Of a DNA stretch of 51,137 bases, positions 8,189 through 15,936 are shown one piece after another. The notes below the pieces were generated by a model, which saw only the letters and a program-made list of their open reading frames with translations, had not been told where the DNA came from and did not search any database. This stretch comes from a virus, in the IMG/VR virus record IMGVR_UViG_3300037294_000204, positions 1 to 51,137 of that record, one strand, 5' to 3'. Position 1 is the first letter of the stretch. Every line of letters starts with the position of its first letter. The position numbers and the translations under genes are program-made.

Positions 8189-8760
8189 AATATATAGGAA
8201 ATTATGCTGATTGGATAACTCCTGGGTTGGTTGAAAAAATTGTATCAACTAAAGGAAATCCTACTGTACTAAATCAACCTAAAACATGGGTTGGTCATCC
8301 TTCTCATGAGGAATGGTACAAAAAATTCTGTGATGCAGGATATGATCGGTTGAACTTTTATTCAAACATGTACACTAAGATGACTGATGATATAAAAGAA
8401 TTTAAAATTTCACCGCCAATTGATCTCAACGGAAGAGAATGGGATTGGTGGTTTATTAAATTTCTTCCAGGAAGTGTTGCATGCATGCATTATGACCCGC
8501 ACACTAAAATACAAGCTACTGCCACTCGATATTGGATGGCACTGATGGATTATCATCCCGGGCATGTGTTTGTGTCTGAGGGAGGAAATATGATGACTGG
8601 GTATAAAGCAGGCGACCTGTGGGAGTTTGATCAAGCAGATCTAATACACGGCGTGGTTAATCTAAGTATGATTCCTCGAGCAACTTTTCAGTTCACAACA
8701 TTTGAACTTGGCCTCAAACACAATAAGAAAGAATTCTACACTGATCAGGACAGAAAGTAA
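8185..8760 (+). CDS. 2OG-Fe(II) oxygenase, tandem copy 2
   Basis: A 191-residue paralogue of the preceding gene, overlapping it by 4 bp (ATGA). Core motifs are WWFIKFLPGSVACMHYDPH (H102-Y-D104), RYWMALMDYHPGHVFV, KAGDLWEFDQADLIHGVVNL (H155) and SMIPRATFQF (R165), so the iron and 2OG sites are intact. It differs from copy 1 most in the segment before the HxD motif, where substrate loops usually sit, suggesting the pair act on different positions or substrates. The C-terminus has an extra charged tail (HNKKEFYTDQDRK) absent from copy 1. Confidence 0.8.
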   Translation: MKYIGNYADWITPGLVEKIVSTKGNPTVLNQPKTWVGHPSHEEWYKKFCDAGYDRLNFYSNMYTKMTDDIKEFKISPPIDLNGREWDWWFIKFLPGSVACMHYDPHTKIQATATRYWMALMDYHPGHVFVSEGGNMMTGYKAGDLWEFDQADLIHGVVNLSMIPRATFQFTTFELGLKHNKKEFYTDQDRK

Positions 8761-8761
8761 T

Positions 8762-9319
8762 ATGTTAGATACCGATTCATCAACGTTTTTATTTAATTTC
8801 TCAAATAAGATAGATTTTGAATCTATTGTTACCTCTCTTGTTCTTAATCCAGGAAAGGATGTGTTACCTAATAAAGAATTATGGAGTAAATTAAATCCTG
8901 GGTATATTGAATTATTTTCTTTATGGGAAGCGGGTAATTTTAATCTTGCCTCAGCTAAGTGGACAAACTATTATCCAGGTAAAGATTATGATAAATCAGT
9001 TACCACTACTTTTGAAGAACAGTTAAACGTAAAAACTGCTAGATCCTGGATCAGCAGAGTAGATCCAGGATATTGTACACCGTGGCATTGGGACACTGAT
9101 GATAACGAACAACATTATCTGAGTTTAGGAAAATTAAAAAGATTTAGTTGTCATGTGAGTAAACCCGAATTTGGTCACGTATTCTTGTTAGGAAAAGAAG
9201 CTCATTATTTTTGGAATCAGGGTGATACTCACGAATGGAACAATTATCATGCGTGGCATGCTGGTTTTAATTGTGGAGTAAAACCTAAATTCATGTTAAA
9301 CTTATTAGCTTACGAGTAA
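8762..9319 (+). CDS. Diverged 2OG-Fe(II) oxygenase-like protein
   Basis: A 186-residue protein, begun at the ATG at 8762 one base after the previous stop; an upstream TTG would overlap that gene by 59 bp. The segment SWISRVDPGYCTPWHWDTDD gives H109-W-D111, FSCHVSKPEFGHVFLLG the next strands, and NQGDTHEWNNYHAWHAGFNC the distal H166. The arginine expected about ten residues later is missing (GVKPKFMLNLLAY has lysines), so 2-oxoglutarate binding may differ. It is the last gene of the plus-strand operon and ends 21 bp from the convergent kinase-like gene; no hairpin terminator is visible in that gap. Confidence 0.65.
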   Translation: MLDTDSSTFLFNFSNKIDFESIVTSLVLNPGKDVLPNKELWSKLNPGYIELFSLWEAGNFNLASAKWTNYYPGKDYDKSVTTTFEEQLNVKTARSWISRVDPGYCTPWHWDTDDNEQHYLSLGKLKRFSCHVSKPEFGHVFLLGKEAHYFWNQGDTHEWNNYHAWHAGFNCGVKPKFMLNLLAYE

Positions 9320-9340
9320 CTCTATATACAATACAGGGCT

Positions 9341-10024
9341 TTAACAATATAGTTTGTTATATACTGTTACAAGAGCATCATTAGGCCATTTAACATATGT
9401 TTCTAATGCTCTTTTAAAAAGTATTTCTACATTAACAATGCTGCCGTTCATTGCTTCATCAAATCTACCCATTGAATTAGGGCCTACCATTCCTTTAATC
9501 AACTCAAACTCAATAAACGGGTTTTCTTTTGATATGCAAGCATAAAAGTCAAAGGTTCGTAGTATGTTATCGTCATCAAAAAAGAAACAATGAGGATACA
9601 AACTGGGTTTGTAAAATCCCATATCTAGAATGCCAGACACTATAGAATGTAATTGGTGTTGCCAGTTAGGACAAACTTGATCGAGAGTTCTGTCACTGTA
9701 TACGATAGTGTTTAGAGTTTCCCCGTGCCATTTAAAGAATATACGTCGACGACCATGATCAATATCGATGATTTCTGGACTCCACTTGCAATTTCTAAAC
9801 TTTGATAAGTTAGTTATTTCTTTGTTAAAAAAGAAATCTATAAGTTCTTTAAAATTTTCTCGCGGGCCGTGTTTTAATTGATAATCGTTTTTTGAATCCC
9901 AGTTCATACAGAATATATTTCCTTCGGGATTTATTAACGGAGTGTAAAGCATATTCGAACGAGTGAGCCTATTTACAGTAGGATCAAATTTGTAATAATA
10001 ATTCCAATTTTCTAAATCTGTCAT
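9341..10024 (-). CDS. Kinase-like fold protein, paralogue of the gene at 3853
   Basis: A 227-residue protein. NWNYYYKFDPTVNRLTRSNM, SPEIIDIDHGRRRIFFKWHG and QVCPNWQHQLHSIVSGILDM align with the gene at 3853-4542. SLYPHCFFFDDDNILRTFDF resembles a kinase catalytic loop followed by a DFG-like turn (H/D...N then FDFY), which is why a kinase/phosphotransferase-like fold is inferred. No glycine-rich loop is clear. It is the last gene of a minus-strand operon with a 2OG oxygenase and a twitch radical-SAM gene, overlapping the former by 4 bp. A copy in each of two operons suggests a component needed with each enzyme set. Function unknown. Confidence 0.55.
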   Translation of the reverse strand: MTDLENWNYYYKFDPTVNRLTRSNMLYTPLINPEGNIFCMNWDSKNDYQLKHGPRENFKELIDFFFNKEITNLSKFRNCKWSPEIIDIDHGRRRIFFKWHGETLNTIVYSDRTLDQVCPNWQHQLHSIVSGILDMGFYKPSLYPHCFFFDDDNILRTFDFYACISKENPFIEFELIKGMVGPNSMGRFDEAMNGSIVNVEILFKRALETYVKWPNDALVTVYNKLYC

Positions 10025-10692
10025 TGTACTATCTCTAAATTAAAATATGATTCAACTTGCTCGTTGAGAGAATCTATCACACTACTGTCTGTGGTAAATG
10101 TTGCTTTGAATTCTTCCCCGGAGAAATTGTTCAACAGGCCTTTTTTATTTTGATTGTTGAGCCACGGACTGACTAAATCGTCAAAAATATACCTACGGTC
10201 TTCTACAATTTTTTTTAAAGTAAGTTTTACATTTATCGGATTAGGAATATTACCTCTAACTAATAATTTTCTAACCACTAATTGAATTCTAGGAACATTA
10301 CTGAAATTTACGGCACTATGACGAATTGAAGTGTCTAACTCGTACCACTGAAAATCTTTGGTAAGCTCGAACATTTGACATGTATTGAGGTTTATTAAAA
10401 ACGAATCTTTGGCTGCTAATGTAGTATGCCATCTGTCATCAATATCCGAATGCCCTATGTAACATTTACCGGGATCTAGTTTAATAATTCTAGCCTCGCC
10501 TGTATCGAATGGCAATGTTTTTAATAATTTATCCCAGGCTGAATTTTTAAATTCTTCTTTAATAGTCCAAGGATCGTAGAAAAAATTGTCAGTGGGAGTG
10601 TTAATAGACATTCTAAAATTAATATCAGGCAGATCAGTAACCGCTTCTGAAATAATTTTAGAATTTATTTGTATATTAAGTTTTTTAAACAT
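10021..10692 (-). CDS. Asp/Asn-hydroxylase-like 2OG oxygenase
   Basis: A 223-residue protein. ARIIKLDPGKCYIGHSDIDD provides iron ligands H81-S-D83; the strands SFLINLNTCQMFEL follow; WYELDTSIRHSAVNFSNVPR provides distal H125 and R135. The spacing matches the aspartyl/asparaginyl hydroxylase group, as in the gene at 4574. The last 75 residues (helical, from KLTLKKIVEDRRYIFDD) are an extension not expected for a minimal jelly-roll and could recognise a partner. The ATG at 10692 overlaps the stop of the twitch radical-SAM gene, so the two proteins are probably made in step. Confidence 0.75.
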   Translation of the reverse strand: MFKKLNIQINSKIISEAVTDLPDINFRMSINTPTDNFFYDPWTIKEEFKNSAWDKLLKTLPFDTGEARIIKLDPGKCYIGHSDIDDRWHTTLAAKDSFLINLNTCQMFELTKDFQWYELDTSIRHSAVNFSNVPRIQLVVRKLLVRGNIPNPINVKLTLKKIVEDRRYIFDDLVSPWLNNQNKKGLLNNFSGEEFKATFTTDSSVIDSLNEQVESYFNLEIVQ

Positions 10693-12113
10693 TATAATAA
10701 ATGTGAAAGTTCGGGAAATATGTCTTTAAAATCAGTATTACGTTGCGTATCCATTCTTTCTATATATTCTTTAAAATCGGGTAACAAATTAGTATGATCT
10801 TCAGCATCCATCCAATCTAGAATACCTTCCCATCTTTTCCACCCATATGGATTAGTTTTCCAAAATTCATCATCTTGTGTGTAGTTATCCCATAACCATT
10901 GTTTTAATTCAGCAAACAGTGTTCTTACTTCTAATTTATCTTCAGTAGGCAATACACGTAGACTTAACCAAGTGGGAATCCATAATAGATGTACACCGAT
11001 CAACCCTCCTCCCATCATCTGGCCCGCAGCATTGGTATCCATATTGATCTTTTTAAATTTGCTATTAACTTTCCATTTGATCATTTCTGGAATATGTTTA
11101 ATGTTTAAAATTTGCACAGCTAGTGCTATGTTAGTTTGAATATTACCAGGAGCGTTATCTAAAATATCTAGATTCTTTTTAATAACTTCCCACTTACTTG
11201 GATACCGTATATAATGATTTCGTTCTTCTATGCCGTCAAGGCTAAATCCTACCTTGACCTTACGAAATTTTGCCCATATCTTCATAATTGCGTCGTCTAA
11301 CAGTAGTCCGTTGGTATTGTAACGAAGTGTAATCTTATCAGCGTATCCACGTTTAATAATTTCTTCTAAGAATTGTGTGTGCTCACGTATCATTAACGGC
11401 TCGCCACCAGCAAAATATAATTGTTTTAAATTAGGGATTTGCTCGTAAATTTCTTCCCAAAATTTAGGATTTTTATGCCAGAAATTATTAAATTCGCTCC
11501 GTTGCCAACTTAACTGTTTTTTGATCAACGGACTTTGAAATAACGGATATACTTTTTTATGCTCGCCTACCCATTGACTGCTATCATGTGGACTGCACAT
11601 AATGCATTTAAGATTGCAAGTATGTCCTAACCGGAGATCTAAGTATTCTAATTTAAAAGGAACAGTTCCGTTAGCACCAGTTTGGGCTATTAGTTCAGGA
11701 ATATCAATTTTTTCATCTTTAAACCATGTGCCGGTTTCCCAAATCCTTTTACTAGCAATACCTTTAGCTTCTTCATCAAAACATTTTTTGCAACTAGCAG
11801 GAGCTTCGCCAGCCAGCATTGATTTACGAACTGATTTCATGTAATTGTTATTAAATGCTTCAGTAGGAAGATCATGTGAAAAGTTTGCAGGCTGGCCGTC
11901 CTCCATCTTAACTAGTCCGACTGTGTAGTCTCCGCTATCAGCACCACTGGCATTTGCAACACAGCATACTCTCATGTCACCGTTTGGGCGAGTAGCTAAG
12001 TGTATCCATGGAAGAACACAGAAGCTAGGGCTCCCCGTTAGGTCTTGTAACTGTTTTTGCCATTTGCCCAGCTGTGTATCTTCCGATTGTATCCAAAAAG
12101 TTTTTTGTTTCAT
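10692..12113 (-). CDS. Radical SAM protein with N-terminal twitch domain
   Basis: A 473-residue enzyme. The N-terminus is a SPASM/twitch-like auxiliary cluster domain placed before the barrel: FCVLPWIHLATRPNGDMRVC (C32, C50, C51) and ASCKKCFDEE (C108, C111). The barrel starts at LDLRLGHTCNLKCIMC (C166, C170, C173), followed by LYFAGGEPLM, TLRYNTNGLLL and KVGFSLDGIEE. This order, auxiliary domain first, is characteristic of twitch-domain radical-SAM proteins found in bacterial surface-polysaccharide and peptide-modification loci; a precise reaction is not known to me. Its ATG lies 4 nt from a consensus late promoter and it heads the minus-strand operon ending at 9341. A second protein of this type is encoded divergently at 12997. 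Confidence 0.85.
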   Translation of the reverse strand: MKQKTFWIQSEDTQLGKWQKQLQDLTGSPSFCVLPWIHLATRPNGDMRVCCVANASGADSGDYTVGLVKMEDGQPANFSHDLPTEAFNNNYMKSVRKSMLAGEAPASCKKCFDEEAKGIASKRIWETGTWFKDEKIDIPELIAQTGANGTVPFKLEYLDLRLGHTCNLKCIMCSPHDSSQWVGEHKKVYPLFQSPLIKKQLSWQRSEFNNFWHKNPKFWEEIYEQIPNLKQLYFAGGEPLMIREHTQFLEEIIKRGYADKITLRYNTNGLLLDDAIMKIWAKFRKVKVGFSLDGIEERNHYIRYPSKWEVIKKNLDILDNAPGNIQTNIALAVQILNIKHIPEMIKWKVNSKFKKINMDTNAAGQMMGGGLIGVHLLWIPTWLSLRVLPTEDKLEVRTLFAELKQWLWDNYTQDDEFWKTNPYGWKRWEGILDWMDAEDHTNLLPDFKEYIERMDTQRNTDFKDIFPELSHLL

Positions 12114-12117
12114 GAAA

Positions 12118-12125
12118 TATTTATA
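12118..12125 (-). promoter_or_regulatory. Late promoter TATAAATA (minus)
   Basis: Exact T4 late consensus on the minus strand, followed by TTTC and the ATG of the twitch radical-SAM gene. With the plus-strand element at 12140 it forms an inverted repeat: TATAAATATTTCATGAAA reads outward in both directions. Confidence 0.8.
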
Positions 12126-12139
12126 GAATTATCTGATCA

Positions 12140-12147
12140 TATAAATA
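12140..12147 (+). promoter_or_regulatory. Late promoter TATAAATA (plus)
   Basis: Exact T4 late consensus followed by TTTC and the ATG at 12152. It would transcribe the five-gene operon 12152-17017. The spacing leaves essentially no leader and no room for a ribosome-binding site. Confidence 0.8.
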
Positions 12148-12151
12148 TTTC

Positions 12152-13000
12152 ATGAAAGTTAAAATCGCTCCTTACTATTCTAAAGAGTTTTTAGAGACTG
12201 ACAGACCGCAGCCGTTATCTGATGATTTTATCGAATCGTTGATCATCGATGCACTTGACGGAAATATTGAAAAAGATATCAGTAATGAAGTGTACAATAA
12301 ATTTAAATTAGAGTTGATCAGTTTTATATCGTCAAGTACCCTTAATAACTTAACAGGCTTAGAAAAGTTTACCAACATCGACATATGCTCAGGGTGTACT
12401 CAATTTATTGATACTATCTATATGAAAGGCCCTGTTCAAACTTTTGAAGGCGATTACAGATACCATCAAAGATTAAATTCTGATATAGAATACACCAATG
12501 TGGGAAATTTAAAAAGAAACGTACCATTAATAATTGCCATGCCGTTTCCGAGTACAGGTGCAATGCATGAATCAATGCATTTAATTTTAGATGAGGCATA
12601 TGCTAAACAAATTCCTGTACACATAGACGGCGCATGGATTACTTGTTGTAGAAATATAAATTTTAACTTTGATCATCCCGCTATAGAAAGTGTTGCTATA
12701 AGTTTAAGTAAAGGGTTAGGGTTAGGATGGAATAGAGTAGGATTGCGATGGAGTAAAAATACCAACGACGATGCTATCTATGTAATGAATAAATTTAATA
12801 TGAATTTAAAAATTCCGGTAATAATAGGCAGACATTTCATGAAAAATTTAAAATCAGATTATTTGTGGAACACTCATGAATCAAGTTATTATAAAATTTG
12901 TAAAGATTTTAATTTAACTCCAACAAATAGTATATACCTAGCAATGAACAACGGCCAGCCAACTGGCGTTTCTCCTCTTATAAGATACCTAGCCCAATGA
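12152..13000 (+). CDS. PLP-dependent aminotransferase-like protein
   Basis: A 282-residue protein with fold-type I PLP enzyme landmarks: QIPVHIDGAWITCC, where D159 would contact the pyridine nitrogen, and SVAISLSKGLGLGWNRVGLR, where K187 is the candidate Schiff-base lysine followed by a phosphate-binding arginine. Upstream, ICSGCTQFIDTIYM resembles the cofactor phosphate loop and LIIAMPFPSTGAMHES the strand and loop before the aspartate. It is shorter than typical class I/II aminotransferases (about 380-420 residues), mostly through a reduced C-terminal domain. It may be a decarboxylase, lyase or C-S enzyme, or work only in a complex. It is the first gene behind a late promoter and is coupled by ATGA to a twitch radical-SAM gene. 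Confidence 0.65.
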   Translation: MKVKIAPYYSKEFLETDRPQPLSDDFIESLIIDALDGNIEKDISNEVYNKFKLELISFISSSTLNNLTGLEKFTNIDICSGCTQFIDTIYMKGPVQTFEGDYRYHQRLNSDIEYTNVGNLKRNVPLIIAMPFPSTGAMHESMHLILDEAYAKQIPVHIDGAWITCCRNINFNFDHPAIESVAISLSKGLGLGWNRVGLRWSKNTNDDAIYVMNKFNMNLKIPVIIGRHFMKNLKSDYLWNTHESSYYKICKDFNLTPTNSIYLAMNNGQPTGVSPLIRYLAQ

Positions 13001-14253
13001 AGAGTAAAACATTTTGCATGCACCCGTTCACAGGGTTAGCCACTCGTGAAGATGGTGCAATATGTGCATGCTGTAGAAGTCATCCTGTTGGGGTTATTCA
13101 AAAACAGTCATTAGAAGAAATATGGAATAATGACACAATGCGACGTATTAGAAAGCAGGTGCTTAATGATGAGAGGCCGCCTGAGTGCGAACCGTGTTTT
13201 AATCTAGAAGACCAAGGAGTTGAAAGTCTTCGACAACGACATATTGCTGGCAAAATACCCGAAGCTAGAATTAACCTGTACCCAGACGCACTAGACAAGT
13301 TAACCGCTGACTATGCAATGCCATTTGAAATTCCCACCATTGAATTAAAATTGAACAATCTGTGTAATCTTAAATGTCGTATGTGTCATCCCATGGATAG
13401 TACCAGCTGGAATGATTGGAGTGAAGTTAAAGAATTCTACAAGAAAGAAGGCAACATTATGTATGCTATTGTAGAACAACATAACTTAGAAAACAAGCCA
13501 TTTTTAGACAAGTTTCAAGATAATCCCGAATGGTGGAATAGCTTAGAAAAATTATTGCCGCACTTTAGAAGGGTGGAGTTTGCAGGCGGCGAACCCCTAA
13601 TGGATCCTCAGCACTATCGTATTTTAGACATGCTTGCTCCGTACGGCGATCAAATTGAAATCAAGTATGCGACCAATTTGAGTATGTTAGGCAAGAGCAA
13701 TCGTACTGTTTGGGAATATTGGCCCAAGTTTAAGTCGGTGGCAGTAAATGTAAGTATAGATGGACTATACAATAGTTACGAGTATATTCGCGGCAATGCT
13801 TCGTTTGCTGAAATGATTAACAACATAAAACAAATAAAAACTATACCTAATATTAGTCGCATTGTTGGTGCTGTTACTGTGCAAGTTAGCAATGTACTGA
13901 TATTAGACAAAATGATTGAATATTTTTTAGACGATATTGGTATTATTTTTCATACACATCGTGTTGAGTATCCTAATGTATTGTCTGCGCAAGTACTACC
14001 ACCAGAGTTACGACAATTAGCAATTGACAGGTTGCAATCTGTCAGTCTACGAGTTAAGAACTTTAAACTAGTTAACCAACATCCCGAACTGTTGGAGTAT
14101 ACACTAGGACAGATACAAGACAATATTAATTATCTTCAGGCAAGAGATCAACAAAACAAGTGGGCAGATTGTGTAGAATTCAACCGTAGGCTCGATTTAA
14201 GTCGTAATCAAAGTTTTACCGAGGTTACTCCAGAGTTCAAACCGTATGTTTAA
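12997..14253 (+). CDS. Radical SAM protein with N-terminal twitch domain
   Basis: A 418-residue enzyme with the same order as the gene at 10692. The N-terminal auxiliary domain (KTFCMHPFTGLATREDGAIC, C7, C23, C25, C26, and PECEPCFNLE, C64, C67) precedes the barrel at KLNNLCNLKCRMC (C123, C127, C130), then VEFAGGEPLMD, KYATNLSML and VNVSIDGLYNS. The CMHPF start and EIWNNDTMRRIRKQVL helix are typical of the domain that binds extra Fe-S clusters. The two twitch proteins are clearly homologous but far apart in sequence. The gene overlaps both neighbours (4 bp before, 8 bp after), in an operon with PLP, unknown and classical radical-SAM proteins. Confidence 0.85.
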   Translation: MKSKTFCMHPFTGLATREDGAICACCRSHPVGVIQKQSLEEIWNNDTMRRIRKQVLNDERPPECEPCFNLEDQGVESLRQRHIAGKIPEARINLYPDALDKLTADYAMPFEIPTIELKLNNLCNLKCRMCHPMDSTSWNDWSEVKEFYKKEGNIMYAIVEQHNLENKPFLDKFQDNPEWWNSLEKLLPHFRRVEFAGGEPLMDPQHYRILDMLAPYGDQIEIKYATNLSMLGKSNRTVWEYWPKFKSVAVNVSIDGLYNSYEYIRGNASFAEMINNIKQIKTIPNISRIVGAVTVQVSNVLILDKMIEYFLDDIGIIFHTHRVEYPNVLSAQVLPPELRQLAIDRLQSVSLRVKNFKLVNQHPELLEYTLGQIQDNINYLQARDQQNKWADCVEFNRRLDLSRNQSFTEVTPEFKPYV

Positions 14254-15052
14254 ATTAGTTTTGACTAACGGTCACGAGGATACTGTACTGTGCTTTAGAG
14301 TAAGAGACACTGCGATTGCACAAAAGTGGTTTAAAGAATTGCAAAAGACCTATCCGTTATATGAAACTGATCGATTTAGTAATTGGGGATCTCATAATTT
14401 TATTGAGGAATTAAATAGTTGTATCTCAGTCATTAACAATTATAAGAATGTAATAGATACATATGTGAATACTAATACATCACAGCAAGATTTAAATTAT
14501 CTTCATAAATTTTTTGAAGATCTGAGAGGAGAGATAACGGTAGGAACTCCGTGGTTTAACAATGCTCCTGTTGAAGTAAAACATGCGGTTGAACGATTTA
14601 ATATTGTTATACATCAGTTTGAAGCAGCATTGAGAACTGATAAGTTGCATCCAACAGTCGTTGTAACTTTTGCCGATCGACCACGATTTGAGCTAACTAC
14701 AACGGATATGGATCAGTTTACCTACAAATGGGGCCGAGGTACTGTGTATATTAATTACTGTCATGTAGGAAAAACAGTATTGGATATTTTTAAAGATCAG
14801 GATAACATATCGGAAGCGATTAGGCCACAAACACATTACAGTGCAGATTTTATGATAAAATTCGGGCCAGCGACAAATTGGCTTGTGTATTTTGTAAGAT
14901 CAGCAATCATCAATAAGTGGGTTAAGAGACAAAACTTTAAATTTAAAAATTTAAATATAGGTATGATTCCCGTAGCAGACTTAATAACTGTCATTGATAA
15001 AAAGAAACTGCTTACATTTAATAAAGTCAAGGAAGTAAATTGCATAAAATAA
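14246..15052 (+). CDS. Unrecognised protein inside the radical-SAM operon
   Basis: A 268-residue protein I cannot assign. It starts MFKLVLTNGHEDTVLCFRVR, has a helical middle (WFKELQKTYPL, LNYLHKFFEDLRGEI), then a strand-rich part (VVVTFADRPRFELT, WGRGTVYINYCHVGKTVLDI) and ends basic (KNLNIGMIPVADLITVIDKK, ENCIK-type tail). No cysteine pairs, signal peptide or membrane segment are seen. It overlaps the twitch radical-SAM gene by 8 bp and the next radical-SAM gene by 13 bp, so it is co-translated with both. As the only non-enzyme-like member of this operon it is a candidate carrier, recognition factor or substrate, but that is inference from position only. Confidence 0.7.
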   Translation: MFKLVLTNGHEDTVLCFRVRDTAIAQKWFKELQKTYPLYETDRFSNWGSHNFIEELNSCISVINNYKNVIDTYVNTNTSQQDLNYLHKFFEDLRGEITVGTPWFNNAPVEVKHAVERFNIVIHQFEAALRTDKLHPTVVVTFADRPRFELTTTDMDQFTYKWGRGTVYINYCHVGKTVLDIFKDQDNISEAIRPQTHYSADFMIKFGPATNWLVYFVRSAIINKWVKRQNFKFKNLNIGMIPVADLITVIDKKKLLTFNKVKEVNCIK

Positions 15053-15936
15053 CATCAGCGTGGCCGCATCAAGATCAGCTTAAAGTTGAGTGGAATTTAG
15101 GAAAGAGGTGTAACTATGACTGCACTTATTGTCCTAATAGTATCCACGATAATTTTAGTCCACATACCGATATCACTGTGCTAAAGGCAACCGTTGATAA
15201 ACTATGCAACATAGGCAAGCCGTTGCGTCTTAGCCTAACGGGAGGGGAGCCATGTGTACACCCAGACATTGAAGAGTTATTAGAATATTTTAAACACAAC
15301 GGTGTCTTCTGGGTCAATATTACTACCAACGGAACACGAGGATATCGCTGGTATTTGAAAAATGAAATGTTTTTTAATCATCTTGTGTTTAGCCTGCATT
15401 TCGAACATGAATGGAGTAGAGTAGTAGATACTATCTTAAAATATTACGACGAAACTGAACAAGACTTTTTTGTCAATGTTATGGCACATCACGATAAGAT
15501 GGATCATGTTCGATCAGTTGTTAAAAAGTTTAAAGAATTGGGCATTCGATATGCTGTTCGTAGAATACGATGGACTGAGGGAGATCATAACGTGTTTGAC
15601 GATATGCGATACAACGGTAATGATCTACAATGGATATTAGAACAGGATGCAACTGTTAAACCCAACTGCCGAATAGATGATGATAAAATTATGCATGCCA
15701 ACGATGTTATCAAACTTCATCAAAATCAATTCAAAGGATGGACATGCAATGCGGGCTTAGAAAGTCTTATGATCAATTGGGACGGTGATGTGCATCGTGC
15801 TACCTGCAGGGTGGGTGACAGTTTGGGTAATATATTTCAAGATGAATTCAGTGTTCCTACTACGCCTATTACATGTACGAGAGAATGGTGTACCTGCGCC
15901 GCTGATATTCCACTAACTAAAATTAAAAATGATTAA
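15040..15936 (+). CDS. Radical SAM protein with C-terminal Cys cluster
   Basis: A 298-residue radical-SAM enzyme. The cluster motif is VEWNLGKRCNYDCTYC (C24, C28, C31); LSLTGGEPCVHPD and WVNITTNGTRGYRW follow, and LHFEHEWSRVVD lies in the barrel. The C-terminus, WTCNAGLESLMINWDGDVHR then TCRVGDSLGNIF and CTREWCTCAAD, has six or more cysteines in a SPASM/twitch-like pattern and probably binds an auxiliary Fe-S cluster. Start is TTG at 15040: AAGGA lies at 15029-15033 with good spacing and no ATG fits the conserved N-terminus. Related architecture recurs in the genes at 15929, 16983, 18097 and 23043, so these form one phage-specific family. The reaction is unknown. Confidence 0.85.
   Translation: MHKITSAWPHQDQLKVEWNLGKRCNYDCTYCPNSIHDNFSPHTDITVLKATVDKLCNIGKPLRLSLTGGEPCVHPDIEELLEYFKHNGVFWVNITTNGTRGYRWYLKNEMFFNHLVFSLHFEHEWSRVVDTILKYYDETEQDFFVNVMAHHDKMDHVRSVVKKFKELGIRYAVRRIRWTEGDHNVFDDMRYNGNDLQWILEQDATVKPNCRIDDDKIMHANDVIKLHQNQFKGWTCNAGLESLMINWDGDVHRATCRVGDSLGNIFQDEFSVPTTPITCTREWCTCAADIPLTKIKND

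Noticed and set aside
9320-9340. Terminator between convergent genes
   Set aside because: The 21-bp gap has no hairpin or T-run.
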